NCBI RefSeq assembly: GCF_014650675.1
Contig: NZ_BMVK01000023.1
Location: 1 to 64,000, forward strand
DNA: 64,000 bases
Source of the DNA: Streptomyces anulatus
Lineage (GTDB): Bacteria; Actinomycetota; Actinomycetes; Streptomycetales; Streptomycetaceae
Direction: 5' to 3'
The translations under genes and the position numbers were made by a program. Positions 42,601-49,400 of this stretch are shown piece after piece. Under the pieces are notes generated by a model. The model searched no databases and was not told where the DNA came from. It saw only the letters and a list, made by a program, of their open reading frames with translations. Numbering within the stretch: the stretch's first letter is position 1; every line of letters begins with the position of its first letter.

Positions 42601-45295
42601 CTCGCGGGTGGCCCCCGAAGCCGCCGCGCGGCCCGGTGCCCTCGGCGCGTTCACCCTGAGCGCGGAAAGGCCCTACCTCATCACCGGCGGTACCGGCGGT
42701 CTGGGGCTGGCGGCGGCTGAGCTGCTGGTGGCGCGCGGAGCCAGGAAGCTGGTCCTCACCGGACGCCGGGAACTGCCTCCGCGTCAGCTCTGGTCCGAGA
42801 CGCCGGAGAACGCCTGGTGGGCGGACCGGGTCGCGGCCCTGCGCCGCCTGGAAGCCGCGGGCGCCGACATCCTGCTGCATAGCGGCCCGCTCCGCGGCGG
42901 CACGGAGACGGCACGCCTGCTGGCCGACGTACGACAGCGGATGGGCCGACCCGCCGGTGTGCTCCACTGCGCCGGATCAGTCGCCCCGACGCCGGCGTTC
43001 GTCCGCAAGCCGTTGGACGAGATCCTGTCGTGCTGGGAACCGAAGGGGAGCGGGCTGGCCGAACTGGACCGGGCGCTCACCGAGGACGAGCCGGACTTTG
43101 TCGTCCTGTACTCGTCACTCTCCGCCGCCGTGCCCGCGCTGGGCGCGGGACTCAGTGACTACGCGGGAGCCAACGCCGCGCTCGACGCGTACGCCGGGTA
43201 CGCCGCGCGACGCGCAGCCGCTCGCGGGTCGCGCACCCACTGGGTCTCCATCGGCTGGGGGAGCTGGTCGGGAACGGGAATGGGCGAAGTCACCGGCCCC
43301 CGCTACCGCGGCCTCGGGCTCTCGGCGATGACACCGGAACAGGGTCTCGGGCTGCTCGACGCCGCGCTGTCCGTGACGGGACATCCCCAACTGCTGGCGG
43401 TGGTGGGCGAACCCGACACGGCCAGGACGCTCCACCGGCCCGAACCCGTCGACGCCGCGCGCCGGTCGCCCGGGACCACGACCACGAAACCGGACCTGCC
43501 GGTGCCGGGCACGCCGATGGACACCAGCGGCCGGGACGACTTCGACGAGCTGAAGGCGCGGTGCTCGGCCCATATCACCGAGACCCTCGCCGCGACGCTG
43601 CTCCTCGACCGGGACCGTGTCCGGCCGGACAGCGGATTCGCGGACCTGGGTGTCGACTCGATCCTGATCGCCGGCATCGTGAGGGCCCTCGAACCGCTGG
43701 CGGGCGCTCCCCTGGAGCCCTCGGTCGTCCTCGAACACCCCAGCGTTTCCCGGCTCGCCGAACACCTCTGCCTCAGCCACCCCGAGGGAGTCGCCCGCTG
43801 GGCCGGACGCGACCGCACCCAGTCCGCTTCGGACCCGGTCCCGCCCGTACCGGCCACGCCGCCGAGCACGGCCACCGCGATGCCGCTCGCGGTCATCGGC
43901 ATGGCGGGCCGCTTCCCGGGCGCCCCCGACACGGAACGGTTCTGGGACCTGCTGCGCCGAGGCGGTTCAGGGGTGACGGAAGTGCCCCGGTCCCGCTGGG
44001 ACGTGGCGACGCTGTACGCCCCGGAACACGCCGAAGGCCGGAGCATCAGCAAGTGGGGCGGGTTCCTCGACGGGATCGAGGAGTTCGACGCCGACTACTT
44101 CGGGGTGGCGCGGGAGCACGCCGCCCACATGGACCCGCTGACACGCCTGTTCCTGGAGGTCGCCGAGCAGACGTTCGCGGACGCCGGATACCGAGGAGAG
44201 GAACTGGCCGCCGGACGCGTCGGCGTCTTCGTCGGCTCGGGCACGAGCAGCTACGGCGGCAGGATCACCGTCCCGCACCGGGCCACCGCCACGGGACTCA
44301 ACCCGAACTTCATCGGAGCCCACCTGGCGCACTTCCGCGATCTGCGCGGCCCCAACCTGGTGGTCGACACAGCGTGTTCGTCCTCGCTCACCAGCCTGCA
44401 CCTGGCCCGCCAGGCGCTGCAGCTCGGGGAGTGCGAGACGGCTCTGGTCGGCGGCGCCGACCTGATCCTGGACGAAAGTCCCTACCTCTCGCTCAGCGCG
44501 GCACGCGCCCTGTCGCCGAACGGCGTCTGCCGGGTCTTCGACGCCCGAGCGGACGGGTTCGTGCCGGGAGAGGGCGTGGGAGCCGTCCTCCTCAAGCCCC
44601 TGGACAGGGCTCTGGCCGACGGCGACCGGATCTACGGCGTCATCGAGGCCACGGCCATGAACAACGACGGCCGCACCATGGGTCTGACCACGCCGAACCC
44701 GCAAGCACAGCAGGCTGTGGTGCGGGACGCCCTGCGGCAGGCGGGCACGGACGCCTCGACGCTGTCGTACGTGGAAGCGCACGGCACCGGCACCATGATC
44801 GGCGATCCGATCGAGCTGAAGGCGCTGACCGGGGTGTTCGACGAGGCCACGGCCGAGCGCGGATTCTGCGCCGTGGGCAGTGTGAAGTCCAACGTCGGGC
44901 ACCTGCTGATGGCGGCCGGAATGGCCGGCCTGCACAAGGTGCTCCTCTCCCTCCGGAACGAGGCCCTTCCGCCCACCCTGCACTGCGAGCACCCCAATCC
45001 GCGGTTCGCCTTCGAAGCGTCCCCGTTCCGGCTCCAGCGCGAGCTGCAGCCGTGGACCCCCCGGAACGGAATCCGGCGGGCGGGCATCAGCGCCTTCGGA
45101 TTCGGCGGCACCAACTGCCATGTGGTCCTGCGGGGGCTGACCGATTCCGAACGCGCCGCCCGCACCACCCCGCGCAGTCCGCTGCCTACTCCGGTGTTCC
45201 GCCGGACGCGGCACTGGATCGAACGGTCCGCGACGCCCGCTCCCCTGCCCGTAGACGACCCCCGTCCTTTGCTCCAGCTGGAGGAACTGATCTAG
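32972..45295 (+). CDS. Trans-AT PKS 1: loading region, modules 1-2, KS of module 3
   Basis: 4107 residues from ATG 32972 (GGAGAGG upstream). Domains: MaoC-like hotdog 1-125 (TGDRSPLHLD, Asp26/His31); second hotdog-like 140-275; SDR reductase 285-500 (TGGSRGLG at 291-298, Tyr435, Lys439); FkbH 530-1050 (VLDCDNTLW, Asp721/Asp723); ACP Ser1167; KS1 1232-1655 (Cys1397); KR1 about 1850-2280; ACP1 Ser2332; KS2 2410-2825 (Cys2567); KR2 3000-3495; ACP2 Ser3563; KS3 3637-4060 (Cys3802). No AT or thioesterase. KR1 keeps an Asp at the stereo-diagnostic position (AGVLRDG); KR2 does not (AGSVAPT), predicting opposite hydroxyl configurations. KR1's nucleotide loop ends in Ala (GGDGGIA). KS3 is separated from its DH and ACP, which start the next protein two bases later. 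Confidence 0.93.
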   Translation: MDSTSATGSLHVTPQEVLAFAEATGDRSPLHLDTAYARRTPFGEPVAHGLLCLLKVLTRARVPQGRTLAALRSRFAAPVLPGQDYRCTARETVSDDGDVRVDFQVLDGDRTVIEGEATFTGGEVRPAPARAARPRAAARATVAAFEDISPGDLAGGDYRPDWKALEALVSGLRLPDHGVGVEHTAVLGWVSHVAGMEVPGRAAMISGLDLVFLEAPKPRGFRGQAEVTDLDDRFRTVRLTGEANAGRTAAEVEVRVVVRREAAAPSAEDVRREVADLVEGRQLAGRSALVTGGSRGLGAALVQALAVAGCTVHAMFRESRTEAEALVTALGRDGERVRLHQGDAADADWCLRTGRAIESEYGPVDYVFLNAGPAANSLGLHPATAARARDHVSNGMQLAQAPLSAFAEGLAHRQGRVIAVSSSYVTSPRRGFGHYVAAKSAWEGLVRASAVECPGLGVSIVRPPRLATTFADSVTGAEEALSVEPVAGAILRHVAGCAPGSVEVLEEFAGLGPSPAGAPGPDASAVSRADGLLVVAATFTTDPLRPVLSHWVERLGLDLDVHLESYNQVFQELLDPRSSFASNRRGCNVALIRLEDWPSGAAGRRTVDEFGEAASEAAARGAVPLVVALCPPSPGARALRGPELAEWEDRLSAVLGDRAGLHLIPSAEWSGAYPVVDHHDAAREEHAHIPYTPAAWTALGTSVVRTVHALVSPPYKVLVLDCDNTLWSGVCGEDGARGITIGPARRRLQEWALTQHDNGVLICLASKNEEEDVDAVFRQRDDLLLRPEHITARRVNWDPKPDNLRELARELGLGLDSMVFLDDNPVETAAVRAACPGVLALTLPADEQDLPGFLDRLWAFDRGRVTDEDRRRGAMYREGRSRETLRASTTTLAEFVAGLELRIDVHEARPDELARVAQLTQRTNQFNLSTVRRSEPALRELLDAGARCRVVEVSDRFGEYGLVGAAITRPGAQVVNLDTFLLSCRVLGRGVEHAFLAAVAAEEAGEGKATTLEAVQRPTAKNRPARMFFDQAMGAGTSRPGAVDGEIVHRADLGVLTGLTFRPDDGADTGVASPVPDASPADAPHGTADAQRIAALTALAVDLTDSAALHRSVTGDPDVITGPAPLRSQKSAHAALDAVRDVLSALLHVPRSQLRRDSTMESLRLESLQIVDATVALEKRFGRLPGTLFFEHRTLGALADAIAPARAAHRTPAGAGPSGVRVPAATTLPPDTDAIAVVGIAGRYPGAEDITQLWDNLVQGTDSLGDIAERWDRLGTAAARVAADRRTSGGLIDGVDAFDSLFFSIAPSEAATMDPQQRLFLQTAYHAMEDAGHTPRTLGRNVSVHVASMGPDYAVLNADAALRGGSRYPNSDLYQLANRVSYFFDFTGPSIAVDTACSGSGVALKLACDTLRSGSASAAIAGGVNLILHPARRLQYTELGMISPTGRCRPFGEGADGMVTSEGVGAVLLRPLSAALADGDHIYGVIRSVETNSGGRTGGFTVPSPDAQAALIASALRRADVDPATIGYVEAHGTGTPLGDPIEIRGLTTAFGTELPRASIPIGSVKGNIGHTEATAAVAGLTKTLLQFEHRTLVPSLHAAAPNPVIDFAATPFHVQQTVADWSTGRHDAPRRAALSSFGAGGVNVHMILEEAPSPRRADAAAHPGSDLLLLSAPDEERLRLMAGRLGSWARAAGRRTSLADITHTLRVGRAEFDARLAVPVSGHQAFVECLDRLADPAADLAEAVGEAGGSLGRVTPGQSLADVFDGSPDMTEVLRGLAEGGDLAALGRLWCQGAAVDWQALLGAEDRRRVSLPGFPFRRTRHWLPRAEPTPGRRPAEPSGEAAAVTYYAPHWAPESDGPTPARTGRHVIVLGADGPWTREADGRVADASDLLGHTTEPGTPLVVVDRRGLDAAGGDTPAELPREIETLRLLARMADDGRQVTYVCVDRTGRRDPGSALVPGFGRALAQESPHIRTLRVEVSGTAQPPTLPAVLDEVARGTAEVLYDGERRVRRWQRVARAVTAEAPFAAGGHYLITGGDGGIARLLTEHLTTRFGASVTLLARTEAQPGTDGPRPAEPAVGGSVLRLRADVCDARSLERALRAAREQHGPVRGVIHAAGVLRDGAVRDTTDEETSAVLAPKVRGTRLLDEATSGDELDFFLVMSSFVGTFGNRGQAAYCAGNRYLDAFAEHRAARAVRGERHGRSISAIWPLWEQGGMEMPPAVRQLTAVTVGLEPIDTPTALAAFEDVVTLGAPVVLIGRGTPDRVTAALTALEPAPDAVVGPAASARESDASDRDVLRGWLRSEAAALAGVPAEQVDTAADFGAYGLNSVLFTDFTNRINARFRLALTPVVFYEAPTIDALAGELTCRHGASFTADHEQPASRATSDVASPHTGSRTPSLKDERPSSPAVAVIGMAGRFPGASDLDAYWSHLLAGRNLVGRAAAGRFGELRPVGGFLDRVLAFDAGFFGVSPREARLMDPQQRLFLEEAWHAIEDAGTAPRSLAGSRTGVFVGATLSDYAELLHRSAEEVAAHSVTGHVQSIIANRLSYLLDLRGPSEVVDTACSSSLTALHRALNALAAGECDLAVAGGVNVLFSPQWFTSLDAAGMLSASGRCWAFDERADGFVRGEGVGVVVLKPLDAALRDGDEIRAVIRGSAVNHGGRAHSLTAPNPEAQADVVATALKRAGLAPRSVSYVETHGTGTKLGDPIEAAGLTKAFGGPAPAPWCHLGAVKGNLGHLESAAGMAGLLKVLLALRHRTLAPNAVGDRPNPHLRLADGPFEVLTEPRAWRPADDSGTPLPLRAGVSAFGFGGANAHVVVEEPPTRRAPEADRPATTRDRDGHLVVLSATDTVRLGEYARLLRDSVARATVPLADLAYTSRVARDALPVRLAAAAVDHDHLLTLLDAYLAGEDADGLFTGDSAPEAAPSRGVRREAVAWVTGADIDRTPDPARRRVPFPLYPFDHTTEHGPMAEADPDGRPAAPSEHTDNPLAAPVPQLLARRWIPQPAPAPETDARRPSCVLVIGREAEASFAEALAGHDAMHWIVVREPSRLPALSADQYEMEFDDHGAGQRAAADILASHPGPFCLVDLVDATGGMVPDRENARLGLLKGLLDDGRTAELRLVHLRRTAGSVTSEGQPDTGVGGARLAGLVRAVGAEYSAVRAVTVETDGGDLAAGLDRALRELGTAGQEPEVRRRGGVREVARFSRVAPEAAARPGALGAFTLSAERPYLITGGTGGLGLAAAELLVARGARKLVLTGRRELPPRQLWSETPENAWWADRVAALRRLEAAGADILLHSGPLRGGTETARLLADVRQRMGRPAGVLHCAGSVAPTPAFVRKPLDEILSCWEPKGSGLAELDRALTEDEPDFVVLYSSLSAAVPALGAGLSDYAGANAALDAYAGYAARRAAARGSRTHWVSIGWGSWSGTGMGEVTGPRYRGLGLSAMTPEQGLGLLDAALSVTGHPQLLAVVGEPDTARTLHRPEPVDAARRSPGTTTTKPDLPVPGTPMDTSGRDDFDELKARCSAHITETLAATLLLDRDRVRPDSGFADLGVDSILIAGIVRALEPLAGAPLEPSVVLEHPSVSRLAEHLCLSHPEGVARWAGRDRTQSASDPVPPVPATPPSTATAMPLAVIGMAGRFPGAPDTERFWDLLRRGGSGVTEVPRSRWDVATLYAPEHAEGRSISKWGGFLDGIEEFDADYFGVAREHAAHMDPLTRLFLEVAEQTFADAGYRGEELAAGRVGVFVGSGTSSYGGRITVPHRATATGLNPNFIGAHLAHFRDLRGPNLVVDTACSSSLTSLHLARQALQLGECETALVGGADLILDESPYLSLSAARALSPNGVCRVFDARADGFVPGEGVGAVLLKPLDRALADGDRIYGVIEATAMNNDGRTMGLTTPNPQAQQAVVRDALRQAGTDASTLSYVEAHGTGTMIGDPIELKALTGVFDEATAERGFCAVGSVKSNVGHLLMAAGMAGLHKVLLSLRNEALPPTLHCEHPNPRFAFEASPFRLQRELQPWTPRNGIRRAGISAFGFGGTNCHVVLRGLTDSERAARTTPRSPLPTPVFRRTRHWIERSATPAPLPVDDPRPLLQLEELI
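36661..40085 (+). other. Module 1: KS1-KR1-ACP1
   Basis: KS1 has Cys1397 in the unusual context DTACSGSG, with HGTGT and NIGHTEA both intact. First elongation, beta-ketone reduced to hydroxyl. Confidence 0.85.
40198..43775 (+). other. Module 2: KS2-KR2-ACP2
   Basis: Full KS catalytic set (DTACSSS, HGTGT, NLGHLES). KR2 has Ser-Tyr-Asn (YAGAN) but lacks the Asp marking D-hydroxyl products. Confidence 0.85.
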
Positions 45296-46490
45296 CCATG
45301 GCGGACAACCTGAGTCCCGAGTCCACCGAGGACCTCCTGAGCACCCTGGCGGGCCGACGCGCGACGACGACGATCGACGCCGAGGACGCGGCCGTGCGCG
45401 ATCACTTGGTGCACGACGTTCCCGTGCTGCCCGGCGTCTTCCTCCTCGACCTCGTGCTCCGCCTGGTGGGCCGGGCCGGAGTCGACCCCGCGGCCGTGCA
45501 ACTGCGGCGCGTCACCTTCCTCGCTCCCGTCCTGGGCACCGCCGAAGGACGCCGGATCGACGTGGAGATCGGTCCCGGCGGCACGGGGCGGCTGCCCGTC
45601 ACCGTGCGCAGCAGGCCCGCCGGCTCCGACGGGGCCTGGGAGACCAACTGCCGCGCCGAGATCCACCCCGCAGCCCGCGAACCCCGGCCGGGGCGCGTCG
45701 ATCACGTCGTGCTGGAAGCCGCGGGCACCGAGGTCGTCGATGTCGAGGACCTCTACGGTCTCGCACGGCGGATCGAGATCCGGCACCGCGGATTCATGAA
45801 GGCGACCGGTCTGGTGCACGTGGGCCGGGACCACGCCCTGGCCCGTATGCGTGTCGCTGCCGAGGCCGAGCCCTATCTGGAGCGGTTCCACGCCCACCCG
45901 GCGGTGCTCGACTTCGCCACCCTGGTGCCGATGCTGCTCCTCCGACAGGACCGGCGCGCCGACGCCGATCACGCCTTCATTCCCATCTACGTCGATTCCT
46001 TCCACGCCACCAGCGGCGTCGGGGCGGAGAACCTCGTCCACGTGCCGGGGCCGGTGACAGGGCGGCTGGACGGCGAACTGTTCGAGGCGGACCTGGAGGT
46101 GTGCTCACTCGACGGAACCGTCGTCGCACGACTCGGTGGCTTCCGGGCCAAGCGGGTACGCTCCGCGGATCTGATCACCCACCGGCCCCCGCAGACCGGG
46201 AAGCAGCGCGATGGGGCGACCACTCCCTCGCACGCCGCCGCCGACACGCCCCGCCCCCGTGCCGGGGGTCTTCGCGAGACCGTGGAAGCGCTGGTGGCGG
46301 CCAAGCTCGGGCTCGACCCGGACGAGATCGACCCCGACCGCGGCTTCTACGACCTCGGACTGAACTCCCTCGACCTGCTGGGCATCGCCGACGCTCTGGA
46401 GGACGGGCTGAGCACGGAGCTCTACCCGACGCTGCTCTTCGAGTACCCGACCGTGCGCTCCCTCGTCGACCACCTCGGCGGGATCGGCCT
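43879..46490 (+). other. Module 3, split: KS3 | DH-ACP3, no KR
   Basis: KS3 ends protein 1, DH and ACP3 open protein 2. A DH without its own KR implies it acts on the hydroxyl made in module 2 (dehydrating bimodule). KS3 keeps Cys, HGTGT and the second His but reads NVGHLLMAAG instead of GHLEAAAG. Confidence 0.75.
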
Positions 46491-49400
46491 CGGAGCGCCG
46501 GTCCAGGAGGAGACCGCGCCGACTGCCCCGGTGACGGCGCCCCCGCCCGCACGCCGGCCGTCGGCGGCTTCGCCGGCCGGGGAGGAAGGGCACCGCGAAC
46601 CCGTCGCGATCGTGGGCATGGCGGGCCGCTACCCGGGGGCCGCGACGGCCGAGGACCTCTGGGAGGTGCTGCGCGACGGCGTCGACCAGGTCACCGGCGT
46701 CCCCCGTGAGCGCTGGGATGACACCGCCCGGACCGGGGCCTTCTGTGCGGGCGTGGCCGACTTCGACGCACCCTTCTTCCATCTGTCCGCCGAGCAGGCG
46801 CTGACGATGGATCCGCACGAACGCCTCCTCCTCCAGACCGCGTGGGAAGCGCTGGAGAACGCCGGACACACCCCCGAGGGACTGGCGGAACAGACCGGCG
46901 GAGCGGTCGGGGTGTTCGCCGGGGCGATGTGGAACGACTACCAGCTGACGGGGCTCGACCGGTGGCGTGGTGGAGGGGGCGAGATCGTCGGATCGTGGTC
47001 CTCCGCCCTCACCAACCGGATCTCCTACGCCTTCGACTTCGAAGGGCCCAGCGTGACCGTGGACACCGCGTGTTCCGCGTCGCTCGCCGCACTGCACCTC
47101 GCGGTCCAGAGCATCCGGCGCGGCGAGTGCCGGGCCGCTTTGGCGGGAGGCGTGAACCTCTCGCTGCACCCGTACAAGTACCTGCGGCTCGGGGAACTCG
47201 GGCTGCTCTCCGAGAGCGGTCGGTGCCGTCCCTTCGACGCTGAAGCCGACGGCTACGTCCCCGGAGAAGGGGTCGGCGTCGTCGTCCTCCGGCCGCTCGC
47301 CGACGCACTCGCCTCCGGGGATCGCGTCCTCGGGATCGTCCGGGGCTCCGCGCTCCGGCACAGCGGGCGGACCGGTGGCTACACCGTGCCCAGCCCCGAC
47401 GCACAGGCCAAGGTGATCTCCGCTGCCCTCACCGACGCGGACGCCACGGCCGACACCGTCGGCTACGTGGAGGCGCATGCGAGCAGCACGACGCTGGGCG
47501 ACCGGATCGAGGTGGAGGCGCTCACCTCCGCCTACCGGCAGCACGGTGCCGTCACCCCCGGCGCCTGCGCCATCGGATCGGCCAAAGGAACCATCGGGCA
47601 CCTGGAGGCCGCCTCAGGGATGGCCGCGCTGGCCAAGGTACTTCTGGCCCTGCGGCACCGGACGATCCCGGCGGGGCCCGGCATCGGCCGCCCCAACCCC
47701 GGGATCTCCTTCGACGGAACTCCGTTCCGCCTGCCCGCGCACGAGGAGCCATGGGCCGCCCCGGTCGACCCGGCGACCGGCGCCGTGGGCCCCAGGCGGG
47801 CCGCGCTCAGCACCTTCGGCGCGGGCGGAGCCAACGTCCACCTCGTCGTCGAGGAGTTCACCCAGGCCGCGCCCCCGCCACCGGCCCACGGGGCCGGTCA
47901 ACCCCGCACCGTACCGCTGTCCGCGCGGACCGAGGACGAGCTGCGTCGACAGGCGCACCGACTGGCGGTGCACCTCCGGGCCGCTGCCGGACCGTGCCTC
48001 GACGACGTGGCGCACACTCTCCGGGCCGGCCGCCGGCCGATGGAGCACCGACTGGCGGTCGTGGTGCGAGACCTCGACGAACTCGCCGCGAGCCTCCAGG
48101 ACTTCGCCGACGGGCGGGCGCCCGGGTCGCCGCTCCACACCGGCCGGGTGCGCCCCGGCCGGAGCGGCCACGGCGTCGCCGCACCCGACGAGGCCGCTCT
48201 GGCCGGACTCTGGGTCGGCGGAGAGCTCGCAGCGTGGCCCGTGATCGAAGGAGCCGGCCGGGTGCCCCTGCCCACCTATCCCTTCACGCTCCGCCGCTAC
48301 TGGCTCGCCCCCCGGGACACGTCGACGGCCCCTGTCGCACCCGCCCCCTCCGCCGACGCGGTCCCGTCGGCCACCGACACCCCCCTGCTGTACGCGCCGC
48401 GCCGGCTGCCCGAGCCGCTGCCCGCGGAATCCGGCTCCGGCGCCTTCGCCGACGCCGTCGTCATCGCCCTCGACACCGACGACGCGCGGGTGGCGGAACT
48501 GCGCACCCGATGCCGGCGCGTGGTGCGGGTACAGCCCGGCATGGCGTACGCGCGCACGGGACCGGACAGTTTCGAGGTCCGGCCGGGCGACGAGGAGCAC
48601 GCCTTCGCCCTCGCCGCCGACCTGAGGGCGGAGGGCGCCGAGCCCTCGGCGCTCCTCCACCTGTGGGCATGGGGGAGGGGCGAGTCACCCCGCGCCCAGG
48701 ACGTCGGCGGGCTCCTCTCCCTGTTCCCGGTGTGCCGCGCCTGGGCCCTCGGCCGGACGGCCCCGCTCGCCCTGATCTACGCCTACCCCTGCGCGAAGGA
48801 GAACCCCCCGGACGCGGCCGTCGGCGGATTCGCCCGCAGCGTACGGCTGGAGCAGCCCAAGCTGGCCCTGCGGACGGTCGGCTTCGGCGGCGGACGGGTC
48901 GACACGGAGACCCTTTTGAGGGAGGCGGCCGACGCCCTGGCGGACCGGCCCGGGCGTGAGACGGAGAGCGACGCCGAGGTCCGGTACGCCGAGGGCGAGC
49001 GCACCGTCACCGGGTTCGTGCCGGTGAGCGCGACCGCGTCCGGCGACCGGCGCACGGACCGCCCGGTGCTCGCCCGTACCGGCGGCACCTACATGATCAG
49101 CGGCGGGGCGGGCGCGCTCGGCCTGCACACCGCGCGGTTCCTGGCGCGGACGCCCGGGGTGGCGATCGTTCTGACGGGACGCTCGCCCTCCGGCCCGGGA
49201 ACCGAGGCGGCGGTCGCCGAACTGGAGGGGCTCGGCGCTCGCGCCGCGTATCTCTCCTGCGACCTGACGGACCGGGACGCGGCGAGGGTCCTGGTCCGTG
49301 AGATCACCGAACGCTTCGGACCGCTCACCGGGGTCATCCACGCGGCGGGCGTCGTGGAGGACGCCCTGCTGGTCAACAAGACGGCCGAGTCCTTCCGCAG

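Noticed and set aside
40199..42967. A 922-codon minus-strand open frame opposite KS2-KR2
   Set aside because: Same codon-bias artefact; no recognisable protein features.
43879..45145. KS3 as a non-elongating KS by loss of the catalytic His
   Set aside because: HGTGT is present, so His loss cannot be claimed; only the module layout suggests it.
43561..45297. An in-frame upstream extension of PKS 2
   Set aside because: It would overlap the KS3-coding end of PKS 1 by 1.7 kb and reads Arg/Pro-rich nonsense; the ATG at 45298, two bases after the PKS 1 stop, is the natural start.
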